Positions 24,944 to 33,684 of a stretch of DNA of 64,000 nt are shown here, piece by piece; the first letter of the stretch is position 1, and every line of letters begins with the position of its first letter. This stretch comes from Hyphomicrobiales bacterium (lineage in GTDB: Bacteria; Pseudomonadota; Alphaproteobacteria; Rhizobiales; Rhizobiaceae), in the NCBI GenBank assembly GCA_900472675.1, contig UCJA01000010.1:434001-498000 (forward strand). Reading direction: 5' to 3'. Position numbers and translations under genes: made by a program. Below the pieces are notes generated by a model that saw only the letters and a program-made list of their open reading frames with translations, made no database searches and was not told the DNA's origin.

Positions 24944-25870
24944 ATGACATTCAGCACCCAGTCCAAAGGCGTCTACGCCATCGCCACGACGCCGTTTCTG
25001 GACGATGGCGCGATCGATTTCAATTCCATCGACAGGCTGACCGATTTCTACGAGGAGAGCGGCTGCAGCGGCATCACCATTCTCGGCATCATGGGCGAGG
25101 CGCCGAAGCTCGAACCGGACGAAAGTCGCGCCATCATCAAACGCGTCGTCTCCCGCGCCAAGGTGCCGGTCATCGTCGGCGTTTCGGCGCCCGGTTTTGC
25201 GGCCATGAGGTCTCTCGCCCGTAGCGCCATGGATATCGGCGCGGCCGGCGTCATGATTGCGCCGACACCGGCGTTGCGTACCGACGACCAGATTGTCGGC
25301 TATTTTGCCGGCGCCGTGGAGGCGGTGGGTAACGACGTGCCCTGGGTGCTGCAGGATTATCCGCTGACGCTGACCGTGGTGATGTCGCCCGGCGTCGTCG
25401 CCAGGGTGATCGCCAGCCACCCGTCCTGCCTGATGCTGAAGCATGAGGATTGGCCGGGTCTTGAAAAGATCTCGAAGCTGCGGGCCATGCAGAAGGCGGG
25501 CGAGCTTCGGCCCTTCTCGATCCTCTGCGGCAATGGCGGCATGTTCCTGGACTTTGAGCCGGAGCGGGGCGCCGACGGTGCCATGACCGGCTATGGCTTT
25601 CCGGACATGCTGACGGAACTGGTGAACCTGTCTGCAGCCGGCAAGCGGGACGAGGCCCACGACCTGTTCGACGCGCATCTGCCGTTGATCCGATACGAGC
25701 AGCAGCTCGGCATCGGCCTTGCGGTGCGCAAGCATGTGCTGATGCGGCGCGGGATTATTGCCTCCGACGCCCAGCGAAAGCCGGCACAGATGCTGACGGC
25801 GACGGCCCGCGACGAGGTGGATTATCTCTTGTCGCGTCTGGCGCGACACGACAAGCGCGCTGCTTTCTGA
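24944..25870 (+). CDS. DapA-family aldolase/dehydratase for a keto-deoxy sugar acid
   Basis: A 308-residue class I aldolase-fold protein of the dihydrodipicolinate synthase/N-acetylneuraminate lyase family. The Schiff-base lysine is in SCLMLKHEDWPGLEK (about residue 166) and the catalytic Tyr in VLQDYPLTLTVV. The usual GTTGE loop reads GIMGEA here. A signature region ADGAMTGYGFPDMLTEL follows. It lies 70 bases after the acid-sugar dehydratase and probably acts on its 2-keto-3-deoxy product, by retro-aldol cleavage or decarboxylating dehydration as in KDG/KDX-type enzymes. It is not expected to be the lysine-pathway DapA given context and the altered loop. A terminator follows. Confidence 0.8.
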   Translation: MTFSTQSKGVYAIATTPFLDDGAIDFNSIDRLTDFYEESGCSGITILGIMGEAPKLEPDESRAIIKRVVSRAKVPVIVGVSAPGFAAMRSLARSAMDIGAAGVMIAPTPALRTDDQIVGYFAGAVEAVGNDVPWVLQDYPLTLTVVMSPGVVARVIASHPSCLMLKHEDWPGLEKISKLRAMQKAGELRPFSILCGNGGMFLDFEPERGADGAMTGYGFPDMLTELVNLSAAGKRDEAHDLFDAHLPLIRYEQQLGIGLAVRKHVLMRRGIIASDAQRKPAQMLTATARDEVDYLLSRLARHDKRAAF

Positions 25871-25881
25871 GGCGCGTTGAG

Positions 25882-25901
25882 GACCCGGCGTCTGCCGGGT
25901 C
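25882..25901 (+). terminator. terminator after DapA-family gene
   Basis: GACCCGGC-GTCT-GCCGGGTC is a perfect 8-base stem 12 bases after the stop codon, followed by TCTCC. A smaller hairpin AACCC-TCC-GGGTT (25920-25932) overlaps the stop of the convergent ThuA-like gene and could serve the minus strand. Confidence 0.65.
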
Positions 25902-25930
25902 TCTCCGATTCTGGCAGGAAACCCTCCGGG

Positions 25931-26572
25931 TTAGCGGGCGGCCCAGTTGGCGCCGCGCCGGAAGATCGTGTTCATCTGCGGCACGTCGAATTCCTTCGCC
26001 ACGTGGCCGAGCGAGGAGTAGAAGACGCGGCCCTTGCCATACTTGCGCTTCCAGACGACCGGCATCACGACGCCGTCGATCCAGTAGGCATGGTCACCGG
26101 TGAAGGTGGTGGTGGCGAGCACTTCGTTGGATGGGTCGACGTGCATGTAATACTGCTCCGACGTGTAGGGGAAATCGGTGATCCCCTCCATCAGCGGATC
26201 GTCAGGCCTGGTGATGTTCACCGTATAGTCGATGATATTGCCCGGGTGGGCCACCCACTGGCCGCCGATGATGAATTGGTAATCGACCGATTCGCGGAAG
26301 GCGTCGCCTGCTCCGCCGTGATATCCGGCAATGCCGACGCCGCTCTCGACGGCAGCGGCGAGGTTCTTCACCTCTTCCTTTTCGATCTTCGACATGGTGA
26401 CGATCGGCACGATCAGGCTCAGATCATGGATCGAGGGGTCGGCAAAGGCTTCCGTGGAATGCTCCACATAGACCTTGAACCCGTCCTCCTCGAGCATCGC
26501 CCGGATCACTTCGGCGCATTCCTGGGGTTCGTGGCCGCTCCAGCCACCCCATACGATGAGTGCTTCCCGCAT
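25931..26572 (-). CDS. ThuA-like domain protein
   Basis: A 213-residue class-I glutamine-amidotransferase-like fold protein of the trehalose-utilisation (ThuA) family. Visible: start strand EALIVWGGWSGHEPQECAEV, the segment SGVGIAGYHGGAGDAFRESVDYQFIIGGQWVAHPG, and the end GRVFYSSLGHVAKEFDVPQM. ThuA proteins take part in 3-keto-disaccharide metabolism with a Gfo/Idh/MocA partner, and such a gene is 17 bases upstream here. The ribosome site GGAGGAG precedes the ATG. It is shorter than the roughly 260-residue ThuA of Sinorhizobium trehalose loci, so it is a relative, not necessarily an orthologue. Cytosolic, last gene of the operon. Confidence 0.82.
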   Translation of the reverse strand: MREALIVWGGWSGHEPQECAEVIRAMLEEDGFKVYVEHSTEAFADPSIHDLSLIVPIVTMSKIEKEEVKNLAAAVESGVGIAGYHGGAGDAFRESVDYQFIIGGQWVAHPGNIIDYTVNITRPDDPLMEGITDFPYTSEQYYMHVDPSNEVLATTTFTGDHAYWIDGVVMPVVWKRKYGKGRVFYSSLGHVAKEFDVPQMNTIFRRGANWAAR

Positions 26573-26589
26573 TCTGTTCTCCTCCGGAA

Positions 26590-27693
26590 TTACTTGGCCA
26601 GCTGGCCGTCGATAAGGGAATCAGACAGCGGAGCAGGGCGCTCCGTCGTCGTGGTGATCTTGATCGTGCGTCCTTCAGCCGATGCCGTGTGGAAGGCTTC
26701 CATGACCTCCAGTACGTGCAGCGCAAGGTCGCCGTTGGCGCGGTGCGGGCGGTTCGACCGGATCGCATGGGCCATGTCGGCGACACCGATGGAGCGATAG
26801 TTGCCTTCCGAATAAGGGGACGTCAGGGGCTGGTTTTCGAACTGGCCGCCCTTCTTGAGGTACTCCACCTCTCCGCCGAAGCGGTTCGGATCGGGAACGA
26901 TCAGCGTACCCTCGGTCCCGTAGACTTCGAGCGGCACATGCTTGTGGCCGGCGACGTCGAAGCTCATGCCGATTTGCACGACCGCGCCGTTCGCAAAGGC
27001 CATGACGCCGGCCACATGGGTCGGGACGTGCACCGGTATGCGCTCGCCGTTGCGCGGTTCGCTGGTGATGAGGCGTTCACTGCGCGGGGTAACGGCAAAG
27101 CCGGCGACCTGGGAGACGGGGCCAAGCAGGTTGACAAGGTCGGTGATGTAGTAGGGTCCCATGTCCAGCATGGGACCGCCACCCACTTCATAGTAGAAGG
27201 CGGGATTGGGATGCCAGCGCTCATGGCCGGGGCACATGAAGGTGGCGGTACCGCCGACCGGCTGGCCGATCACGCCCTGGTCGATCAGGGTGCGGGCCGT
27301 CTGATGGCCGCCTCCAAGGAAGGTATCAGGTGCGGCACCGATGCGCAGGTTCTTGGCCTTCGCCGCATCGGCAAGCGTCTTCCCCTCGGCGAAATTGATG
27401 CCGAGCGGCTTTTCCGAATAGGTATGCTTTCCCGCATCCAGCGCCTGAAGGGCAACCGCCACATGCGCCTTGGGGATGGTCAGGTTGACGATGATCTGGA
27501 TGTCCGGATCCGCCAGGAGCGCGTCGATCGATCTGGCCGTGAGTCCGAACTCCTCGGCTCGCGCCTGCGCCAGTTCCTGGTTGAGATCCGCCAGCCCGCG
27601 TATGTCGAGAATAGGGAAATCGGTTGTCATGGCCTTCAGATAGGCCCCCGAGATATTGCCGCATCCGATGATGCCGATGCCGACCTTTTCCAT
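26590..27693 (-). CDS. Gfo/Idh/MocA-family sugar oxidoreductase
   Basis: A 367-residue NAD(P)-dependent dehydrogenase. The N-terminal Rossmann motif is VGIGIIGCGNISGAYL, followed by the family motif EKPLGINFAEGKTLADAA (the EKP lysine of the active site) and GGGPMLDMGPYYITDLV containing the catalytic Asp region. It likely oxidises a sugar or cyclitol hydroxyl. Two consecutive ATGs are available; the second (27693) has the better distance from GGAGG. It is flanked by the ROK repressor upstream and ThuA downstream in one operon, and opposite to a maltose-type ABC importer, resembling ThuAB-type sugar-oxidation loci. Confidence 0.88.
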   Translation of the reverse strand: MEKVGIGIIGCGNISGAYLKAMTTDFPILDIRGLADLNQELAQARAEEFGLTARSIDALLADPDIQIIVNLTIPKAHVAVALQALDAGKHTYSEKPLGINFAEGKTLADAAKAKNLRIGAAPDTFLGGGHQTARTLIDQGVIGQPVGGTATFMCPGHERWHPNPAFYYEVGGGPMLDMGPYYITDLVNLLGPVSQVAGFAVTPRSERLITSEPRNGERIPVHVPTHVAGVMAFANGAVVQIGMSFDVAGHKHVPLEVYGTEGTLIVPDPNRFGGEVEYLKKGGQFENQPLTSPYSEGNYRSIGVADMAHAIRSNRPHRANGDLALHVLEVMEAFHTASAEGRTIKITTTTERPAPLSDSLIDGQLAK

Positions 27694-27727
27694 CATTCTC
27701 CTCCCGATGGTGTCTGGTGTTGATGCG

Positions 27728-28927
27728 TCAGAGCGCAGGCCCCGTGGTATTCCAGGGCGATTCGTAGAGTTCGTAGAGCGCGACTGCCGCCGCGCCGCGG
27801 GCCCAGAAATCGTCCTTCGAGTCGTCGAAGACGAGTTCGCTGACGCCCTGCAGGGATGGCGGTATGGCGCGCGCAAAGGCGTCGCGCAGGCTGTTGAGGA
27901 ACGGCTCGCCGAGGGCCAGCGAAGAGCCGACGAGGATCACCCGCGGCGGCGCAAACAGGGTGACGATATTGGCGATGGTAAAGCCGATGGTCTCGCCGGC
28001 CCGGATCGCAGCGCCGATCAGCTGGCTGTCGTCAGCCTGGATCAGCGCCTGCGCATGCGCCATGCCGTGACCCAGCCTCACCGCTTCCGCAAAACGGCCG
28101 TCAGCCTGCTGGAAACCGAGGATGGCGCTTTCGCCGGCTTGGCTCGACAGCCGAACCACGCCCTCCTGGGTCAGCCCGAGCACCAGATCGCCGAGATTGT
28201 GGCTGAGGCCGCCGGCGCCGCGAAACAGCCGCTTGTTGTGCAGCACGCCCAATCCCAGCGTCTGCTCGAGCGAGACCAGAACCATGTCCTCCAGGTCGCG
28301 GGCACGGCCGAACCAGTGGTGGGCAAGGGTGATTGCCGTGGCGTCGCTTTCGATGATCGTTGGCGTGTCGAGCCGGGACGACATCTCCGCCGCAAAATCC
28401 ACGTTGGTATCGCGCAGGATCGGGCTCGCGCGGATGCGTCCGGTGCGATGTTCAATGACCCCCGGCAGGCCCAGGCAAACGCTGTGGACATCCCTGAGCG
28501 AGAGTCCCGCGTCAAGGACGCAGCGGCGAACGCCATCCTCGACGATATCGGCGATGACGCTGATCGGCTGACGGTCGATGCGGATCGGCAGGGTCAGGGT
28601 CGCGAGCACATCGCCACAGAAATCCGTGACCACAAAGACCATGCGGCTGGCGGCAATCTTGGCGCCCACGACGCGGGCAGCACCGGGATTGAGTTCCAGC
28701 ATGACCCTTGGCCGGCCGCGCACGGTCTCGCTGCGGATATCGCCTTCGTGGCGCGTCAGGATGAGCCCATCGTCCAGCAGCGAGCCGGTGATGGCCGACA
28801 CGGTGGTGGGTGAAAGCTCTGTGCGCTCGGAAATCTCCACCCGGGATATCGGGCCGCGGCGTCTGATCGCATCCAGCACGCTGAGACGGTTCATCGCACG
28901 CATAAGTTCGGGATCGGCGGTCTTCAT
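27728..28927 (-). CDS. ROK-family transcriptional repressor (NagC/XylR type)
   Basis: A 399-residue ROK regulator: an N-terminal winged helix (about residues 10-70, LSVLDAIRRRGPISRVEISE then RTELSPTTVSAITGSLL) and a sugar-kinase-like ROK domain with VCLGLPGVIEHRTG. The zinc-binding Cys-rich CGxxGCxE motif of ROK proteins is not present: the equivalent region reads LSHNLGDLVLGLTQEGVVRLSS, with a His but no Cys cluster. The ATG at 28927 follows AGGGTGAG; an ATG 16 codons earlier has no ribosome site. It is divergent from the ABC importer starting at 29152 and heads the Gfo/ThuA operon; palindromes in the shared gap are candidate operators. Confidence 0.85.
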   Translation of the reverse strand: MKTADPELMRAMNRLSVLDAIRRRGPISRVEISERTELSPTTVSAITGSLLDDGLILTRHEGDIRSETVRGRPRVMLELNPGAARVVGAKIAASRMVFVVTDFCGDVLATLTLPIRIDRQPISVIADIVEDGVRRCVLDAGLSLRDVHSVCLGLPGVIEHRTGRIRASPILRDTNVDFAAEMSSRLDTPTIIESDATAITLAHHWFGRARDLEDMVLVSLEQTLGLGVLHNKRLFRGAGGLSHNLGDLVLGLTQEGVVRLSSQAGESAILGFQQADGRFAEAVRLGHGMAHAQALIQADDSQLIGAAIRAGETIGFTIANIVTLFAPPRVILVGSSLALGEPFLNSLRDAFARAIPPSLQGVSELVFDDSKDDFWARGAAAVALYELYESPWNTTGPAL

Positions 28928-29004
28928 CTCACCCTGCGGACTCGTCGGCCACTGCCGAATAATTTCGAGATGCAAATTAAATGCATCGCGGTTTTAGGTC
29001 CGAA

Positions 29005-29070
29005 TTGCCGGAAGGTGCAACAAAAAAAGCGTTATTGCCGCGAAAAACGGCAAAGTGACACCAAATTTGG
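29005..29070. promoter_or_regulatory. palindrome cluster, probable ROK operators
   Basis: Three symmetric elements lie in the 224-base divergent gap: TTGC-8-GCAA (29005-29020), TTGCCG-7-CGGCAA (29035-29053) and the perfect decamer CCAAATTTGG (29061-29070). The last ends nine bases before a TTGACA promoter element, so a bound repressor would block the importer promoter. Which element is used is unknown. Confidence 0.5.
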
Positions 29071-29079
29071 ATGTCGCTC

Positions 29080-29109
29080 TTGACAGAATGCAGTCCCGTG
29101 CTGGATATT
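29080..29109 (+). promoter_or_regulatory. sigma70-type promoter for ABC importer
   Basis: TTGACA at 29080-29085 is followed after 17 bases by GGATAT (29103-29108), within TATTTA-rich sequence. It lies 43 bases upstream of the binding-protein start codon and just downstream of the palindrome cluster. Confidence 0.5.
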
Positions 29110-29151
29110 TAATCCGGATACGGGAATAAAGCTTTGGGAGGAGCGTCTTCG

Positions 29152-30447
29152 ATGTCCGGAATGATTTACAGGACCAATCTGATTTCTGCAGCGGCTCTCG
29201 CCTTGATGGGCGGGTTCATGACCGCAGGCCCTGCAGCCGCAGACAGCGTCATCCGCTGGATGCACGTGGAGCAGGTACCCACCACGATAGCCCTTTGGGG
29301 CGCGATAGCCAAGGAATTCGAACAGAAGCATCCTGGCGTCAAGATCGAGCTGCAGTTCCTGGAGAACCAGGCCTTCAAGGCAAAGCTGCCGACACTGCTG
29401 CAATCGAACGATGCGCCGGCCATGTTCTACACCTGGGGCGGCGGCGTCCTGCAGGCGCAGTCGGTGACCGGCGCGTTGCGATCGCTGGACACGACGCTCG
29501 ATGCCCAGGGCGGAGAATGGCGCAAGTCGCTGAACACCTCCGCAGTCGAGGGCCTTTCCTTTGACGGCAAGGTCTGGGCAGCACCCTTCAGGACCGGCGT
29601 CGTCAGCTTCTATTACAACAAGGAAATGTTCAAGAAGGCCGGCATCGACGCGTCGAAGATCGCCACCTGGGATGATTTCCTTGGCACGGTGAAGACGCTG
29701 AAGCAGGCCGGCATCACGCCGATCGCCGGTGGCGGACGCGACAAGTGGCCTTTGCACTTCTACTGGAGCTATCTCGCCATGCGCGAGGCCGGACAGAAGG
29801 GCTTTGCCGACGCCAAGGCAGGAAACAATGACGGATTTGCGGGAGAGGCCTTTGTGAGGGCCGGCCAGCATCTCGCCGACCTTGGCAAGCTTGAACCCTT
29901 CCAGAACGGCTATCTCGGTGCCACCTGGAACGATGCGCTTGCTGCCTTCGGCGATGGTCGCGCAGCGCTCATCCTGAGCTTCGAAAACACGCCGGCGACG
30001 CAGGCGACCAACTCCACATCCCGGAAGGGGCAGCCGGATGAAAACATCGGACGCTTCTCCTTCCCCGTCATCGGTGGGGCACCCGGCGTCGTCACCGACA
30101 ACTTCGGCGGCCTGAACGGCTGGGCCGTGACCAAGAATGCGCCGCCCGAAACGGAAGAGTTCCTTCGCTACATGGCAAGTCTCGACGTTCAGAAGCGTCT
30201 TGCCAAGGACACCCAGATCCTGCCTGTCGTGCAGGGTGCGAGCGGCGAGATCTCGCGTCCGCTTCTGAAGGAAGTGGCCGATGCGCTGTCCAAGGAAACC
30301 TGGCACCAGAACTTCCTCGACCAGGATCTCGGACCGAACGTCGGTGCCATCGTCAACGACATGAGCGTCGAGATCGTTTCAGGGGGCGTCGAACCGGATG
30401 ATGCTGCCCAGCAGATCGAAGACGCCTACTCGCTCGAGCGCAAGTAA
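29152..30447 (+). CDS. sugar ABC transporter substrate-binding protein (family 1, MalE type)
   Basis: A 431-residue extracellular solute-binding protein. The signal peptide covers about residues 1-30, with hydrophobic LISAAALALMGGFMTAG and a cleavage site near AAA|DSVIRWMHV. The mature protein has the family segments IAKEFEQKHPGVKIELQFLE and AAPFRTGVVSFYYNKEMFKKAGID. The ATG at 29152 follows GGGAGGAG; a TTG upstream lies inside that ribosome site. It is first gene of a MalEFGK-type operon divergent from ROK/Gfo/ThuA genes, so an oligosaccharide or disaccharide is a likely ligand. A strong hairpin follows its stop. Confidence 0.92.
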   Translation: MSGMIYRTNLISAAALALMGGFMTAGPAAADSVIRWMHVEQVPTTIALWGAIAKEFEQKHPGVKIELQFLENQAFKAKLPTLLQSNDAPAMFYTWGGGVLQAQSVTGALRSLDTTLDAQGGEWRKSLNTSAVEGLSFDGKVWAAPFRTGVVSFYYNKEMFKKAGIDASKIATWDDFLGTVKTLKQAGITPIAGGGRDKWPLHFYWSYLAMREAGQKGFADAKAGNNDGFAGEAFVRAGQHLADLGKLEPFQNGYLGATWNDALAAFGDGRAALILSFENTPATQATNSTSRKGQPDENIGRFSFPVIGGAPGVVTDNFGGLNGWAVTKNAPPETEEFLRYMASLDVQKRLAKDTQILPVVQGASGEISRPLLKEVADALSKETWHQNFLDQDLGPNVGAIVNDMSVEIVSGGVEPDDAAQQIEDAYSLERK

Positions 30448-30454
30448 GCGCAAA

Positions 30455-30500
30455 GCCGGCGCTCCCGCTCCTTGAGGCAATTCGCTTCGGGAGCGCCGGC
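30455..30500 (+). other. 13-base-stem hairpin after binding-protein gene
   Basis: GCCGGCGCTCCCG and CGGGAGCGCCGGC are perfect arms separated by 20 bases, starting eight bases after the binding-protein stop and about 100 bases before the permease start. No U-tract follows. Likely an mRNA stabiliser or partial terminator separating receptor and permease expression. Confidence 0.6.
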
Positions 30501-30600
30501 CCCCTGTTCCCGGCAGAAGGTGGGAGCGGGAGACATGCAACGGCGTGACGCTGCAGCCTGATGCGGCGTCGCGACACGCTTCAAGTGCAGTGCAAACTCG

Positions 30601-31542
30601 ATGAGCGACCCGCTGATGTCCATCAACACCGCTACTTCCGCAAGCTTGCCCGCCGTGACGCACCGCCGCAGGCGGTCGCTCGCCCACAGCAAGTGGCCGG
30701 TGCTGATCCTCTTCCTGCCGCCGGCGCTTCTTCTCTTCACCGTTCTCGTCATCCTGCCCATGGGGGAGGCCGCCTGGTATTCCTTCTTCAACTGGAATGG
30801 TTATGGCAGCCCGACCCAGTGGATCGGCCTTCGCAACTACCAGCTGATTTTCCGGAACGGCGCCTTTACCCAGGCCCTGATCAACAACGGGCTGATCGTG
30901 CTCGTATCGGTCTTGGTCCAGATCCCGCTGGCGCTCTGGCTGGCGACGATGATCTCGAGCCGGATCAAGGGTGCGCTGTTCTTCCGGCTGATCTTCTTTC
31001 TCCCTTATGTTCTGGCGGATGTGGCTGCCGGCATGATCTGGCGCTTCGTCTATGACGGCGATTTCGGCCTGGTCGGCGGCATAGCCCATTTCTTCGGGGC
31101 TGATCCGCCGTTCTGGCTGGCTGATCGGGATGTCGCCATGTACGCCATTCTTGGCGTCGTGGTCTGGAAGTACTTCGGCTTCCACATGATGCTGTTCATT
31201 GCTGGCCTCCAGGCGATCGACAAGAGCGTGCTGGAGGCAGCCGACATCGACGGTGCGACCGGTTTCCAGAAGTTCCGGCTCGTCACCCTGCCGCTGCTCG
31301 GCTCCACGGTGCGGCTGTCGGTGTTCTTCGGCGTCGTCGGCTCGCTGCAGCTGTTCGACATGATCATGCCGCTCACCGGCGGTGGTCCGTCGAACTCGAC
31401 CCAGACGCTTGTGACCTTCCTTTACAATTTCGGCGTGACCCGCATGCAGATCGGTTTCGGCAGCGCCGTTGGCGTTGTCCTGTTCGTGATCTGCGTGACG
31501 CTCGCCTTCACCTACAAAAGGGTGTTCATGCGCAATGACTGA
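30601..31542 (+). CDS. sugar ABC transporter permease (MalF type)
   Basis: A 313-residue permease with a first hydrophobic segment at about residues 38-60 (PVLILFLPPALLLFTVLVIL) and five more. The EAA loop that docks on the ATPase is at LEAADIDGATGFQKFRLVTLPLL. It is one of the two membrane subunits of the CUT1 importer. The start is uncertain: no clear ribosome site precedes ATG 30601 or the internal ATG at 30616. It overlaps the next permease by eight bases. Confidence 0.9.
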   Translation: MSDPLMSINTATSASLPAVTHRRRRSLAHSKWPVLILFLPPALLLFTVLVILPMGEAAWYSFFNWNGYGSPTQWIGLRNYQLIFRNGAFTQALINNGLIVLVSVLVQIPLALWLATMISSRIKGALFFRLIFFLPYVLADVAAGMIWRFVYDGDFGLVGGIAHFFGADPPFWLADRDVAMYAILGVVVWKYFGFHMMLFIAGLQAIDKSVLEAADIDGATGFQKFRLVTLPLLGSTVRLSVFFGVVGSLQLFDMIMPLTGGGPSNSTQTLVTFLYNFGVTRMQIGFGSAVGVVLFVICVTLAFTYKRVFMRND

Positions 31543-32419
31543 CATTTCAGCAGCACGGCCCATCGATGCCGCCAGCGCGCCGAGCTCCGGCCAGCGCGTC
31601 CGCACCACCACGCAGGTCTACATCTATGTGTCGTTGATCCTGGTCGCCGCCATCGTGGTGGTGCCGCTGGTCAGCACGGCGCTCGGCGGCTTCAAGACGC
31701 TAGGTGACCTGCGCGGCAATCCGTTCGGGCTACCGACCGAATGGCAGTGGGCCAACTACACCGATATCATTCTGAGCAAGCGCTACTGGCTGCAGATGAG
31801 CAATTCGCTGATCATCGCGCTGCTGACCGTCTTCCTCACACTCGCCTTCGGCGCCATGGCGGCCTTCTGCTTTGCCCATATCCGCTTCTTCGGGTCGAGC
31901 TATCTGCTCAACTACTTCCTGATCGGGCTGATGTTTCCGGCCGCGACCGCCATCCTGCCCCTCTATATCCGCATCCGCGACCTTGGGCTGATCGATACCT
32001 ATTGGGGCGTGGTCCTGCCGCAGGTGGCGTTTGGCCTCGGCATGAGCATCATGCTGTTTCGCAACTATTTCAGGAACCTGCCGACCGAACTCTTCGATGC
32101 CGCCTTCGTGGACGGGTGCGGCTACATGCGCTTCTTCTGGCACGTAACGTTGCCGCTCTCGCGGCCCATCATTGCGACGGTCGGCATCATCGCTTTCGTC
32201 AGCAGCTGGAACAATTACATCGTGCCGCTGATCATGCTGAACTCGGAAAGCCGCTACCCGTGGCCGCTCGGCATCATGATCTACCGCGGCGAATTCAGCA
32301 CGGAATGGCAGCTGGTGCTGGCCTTCATCACGCTGACCATCCTGCCCACCATCATCGCATTTTTCCTGGCGCAGAAGCACATCATCGCAGGCCTGACCGC
32401 CGGCGCCGTGAAGTCCTGA
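31535..32419 (+). CDS. sugar ABC transporter permease (MalG type)
   Basis: A 294-residue second permease of the importer, with a hydrophobic first segment VYIYVSLILVAAIVVVPLV and an EAA loop at LFDAAFVDGCGYMRFFWHVTLPLSRP. It starts within the end of the MalF-type gene (eight-base overlap), implying coupled translation, and is followed after 20 bases by the ATPase gene. The substrate is presumably that of the adjacent binding protein. Confidence 0.92.
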   Translation: MTDISAARPIDAASAPSSGQRVRTTTQVYIYVSLILVAAIVVVPLVSTALGGFKTLGDLRGNPFGLPTEWQWANYTDIILSKRYWLQMSNSLIIALLTVFLTLAFGAMAAFCFAHIRFFGSSYLLNYFLIGLMFPAATAILPLYIRIRDLGLIDTYWGVVLPQVAFGLGMSIMLFRNYFRNLPTELFDAAFVDGCGYMRFFWHVTLPLSRPIIATVGIIAFVSSWNNYIVPLIMLNSESRYPWPLGIMIYRGEFSTEWQLVLAFITLTILPTIIAFFLAQKHIIAGLTAGAVKS

Positions 32420-32439
32420 GCCCGATCCGGAGTAACTGA

Positions 32440-33510
32440 ATGGCATCCGTCGAATTGAGAGAAGTCCGCAAGGCCTACGGCGCGCTCGAGGTCATTCATG
32501 GCGTGTCTTTGTCCATCGAGGACGGGCAGTTTATCGCGTTGGTGGGGCCGTCCGGCTGCGGCAAGTCCACGCTCCTGCGCATGATCGCAGGGCTCGAGGA
32601 GATCAGCGGTGGCGACATCGTCATCGGCAATTCGGTCGTTAACGACCTGACGCCGCGCGAGCGCAACATCGCCATGGTCTTCCAGTCCTATGCGCTCTAC
32701 CCGCATATGACCGTGGCCGAGAACATGGGGTTCAACCTGCGCCTCGCCGGCACGCCGAAGCCGATGATTGCGGAACGCGTCAACGAAGCGGCCCGCATGC
32801 TTGACCTCACATCCCTTCTGGATCGCAAGCCGGCGCATCTGTCTGGTGGCCAGCGGCAACGTGTCGCCATGGGGCGCGCAATCGTCCGTAATCCCGCGGT
32901 TTTTCTGTTCGACGAGCCGCTCTCCAACCTCGACGCCAAGCTGCGCGTGCAGATGCGCTCGGAAATCAAGCAGTTGCACCAGAAGGTGGGGACCACGTCG
33001 GTCTACGTCACCCACGACCAGATCGAGGCAATGACGCTGGCAGACCGGATCGTGGTTCTGAACCAGGGCAAGGTGGAGCAGGAAGGTACGCCGATGGAGC
33101 TCTACCGGCGGCCGGCCAATCTGTTCGTCGCGGCCTTCATCGGTTCGCCCGCCATGAACCTTCTCGACGGCACGATCGATGGCGAAGGTGGGGAGGTGGC
33201 GGCGCGTCTGGGTGACGGAACCGCCATCAAAATTGCGCCGGAGCGCAAGGTGACGCGCGGTCAGGCGATCAAGATCGGGCTGCGGCCGGAGCACCTCAGC
33301 CCGGGGCAGGGCGGCACGGCGCTCTCCGGACCGACACTGCTGGTGGAGCCGACCGGCGCCCAGACCCACGTGGTTTTCGATCTGGCGGGCCACCCGGTGG
33401 TCGCGATCGTCGACGGCGATTACCCGGCCCGCTACGGCGCCCGGTTCGAGGCCAATATTGCCGCCGAGCAGGTCCACGTCTTCGACCGCGAGAGCGGTGC
33501 CGCCCTCTAG
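32440..33510 (+). CDS. sugar ABC transporter ATP-binding protein (UgpC/MalK type)
   Basis: A 356-residue single-module ATPase. Walker [19 protein letters not shown] (about residues 36-53), Q-loop [13 protein letters not shown], signature [17 protein letters not shown], Walker [17 protein letters not shown] and the H-loop [10 protein letters not shown] are all present, followed by a C-terminal OB-fold (TOBE) regulatory region from about residue 240. It energises the two permeases upstream. The downstream end is a strong intrinsic terminator, so the operon closes here. Confidence 0.95.
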   Translation: MASVELREVRKAYGALEVIHGVSLSIEDGQFIALVGPSGCGKSTLLRMIAGLEEISGGDIVIGNSVVNDLTPRERNIAMVFQSYALYPHMTVAENMGFNLRLAGTPKPMIAERVNEAARMLDLTSLLDRKPAHLSGGQRQRVAMGRAIVRNPAVFLFDEPLSNLDAKLRVQMRSEIKQLHQKVGTTSVYVTHDQIEAMTLADRIVVLNQGKVEQEGTPMELYRRPANLFVAAFIGSPAMNLLDGTIDGEGGEVAARLGDGTAIKIAPERKVTRGQAIKIGLRPEHLSPGQGGTALSGPTLLVEPTGAQTHVVFDLAGHPVVAIVDGDYPARYGARFEANIAAEQVHVFDRESGAAL

Positions 33511-33537
33511 AAGACAATCGTCTATCCGGTACAGCGC

Positions 33538-33563
33538 GGGCAGCCTTCAGGGCTGCCCTTTTT
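33538..33563 (+). terminator. intrinsic terminator of MalEFGK-type operon
   Basis: GGGCAGCC-TTCAG-GGCTGCCC is a perfect 8-base stem followed directly by TTTTT, a textbook rho-independent terminator 27 bases after the ATPase stop. Confidence 0.88.
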
Positions 33564-33650
33564 GCGTTTCGAGCCTGCCGCAGATACAAGCCTGATGCAG
33601 TGCCTTCATTTGTTACTGTTGAAATTCAGCCCATTGATGAATATAGTTTA

Positions 33651-33671
33651 TTCCAATTTGGAAGATGACAA
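33651..33671. promoter_or_regulatory. palindrome and TGACAA motif before kinase gene
   Basis: TTCCAATTTGGAA (33651-33663) is a perfect 13-base palindrome, followed three bases later by TGACAA (33666-33671), 13 bases before the kinase start. TGACAA also occurs in the control region of the divergent importer/sialidase operons at 38774-38909, suggesting a shared regulator, probably the GntR encoded next to the kinase. Confidence 0.45.
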
Positions 33672-33684
33672 CAGGTAAGCCCGC

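Noticed and set aside
33538-33563. Operator palindrome
   Set aside because: The stem is followed by a run of T and sits directly after an operon, so it is an intrinsic terminator.
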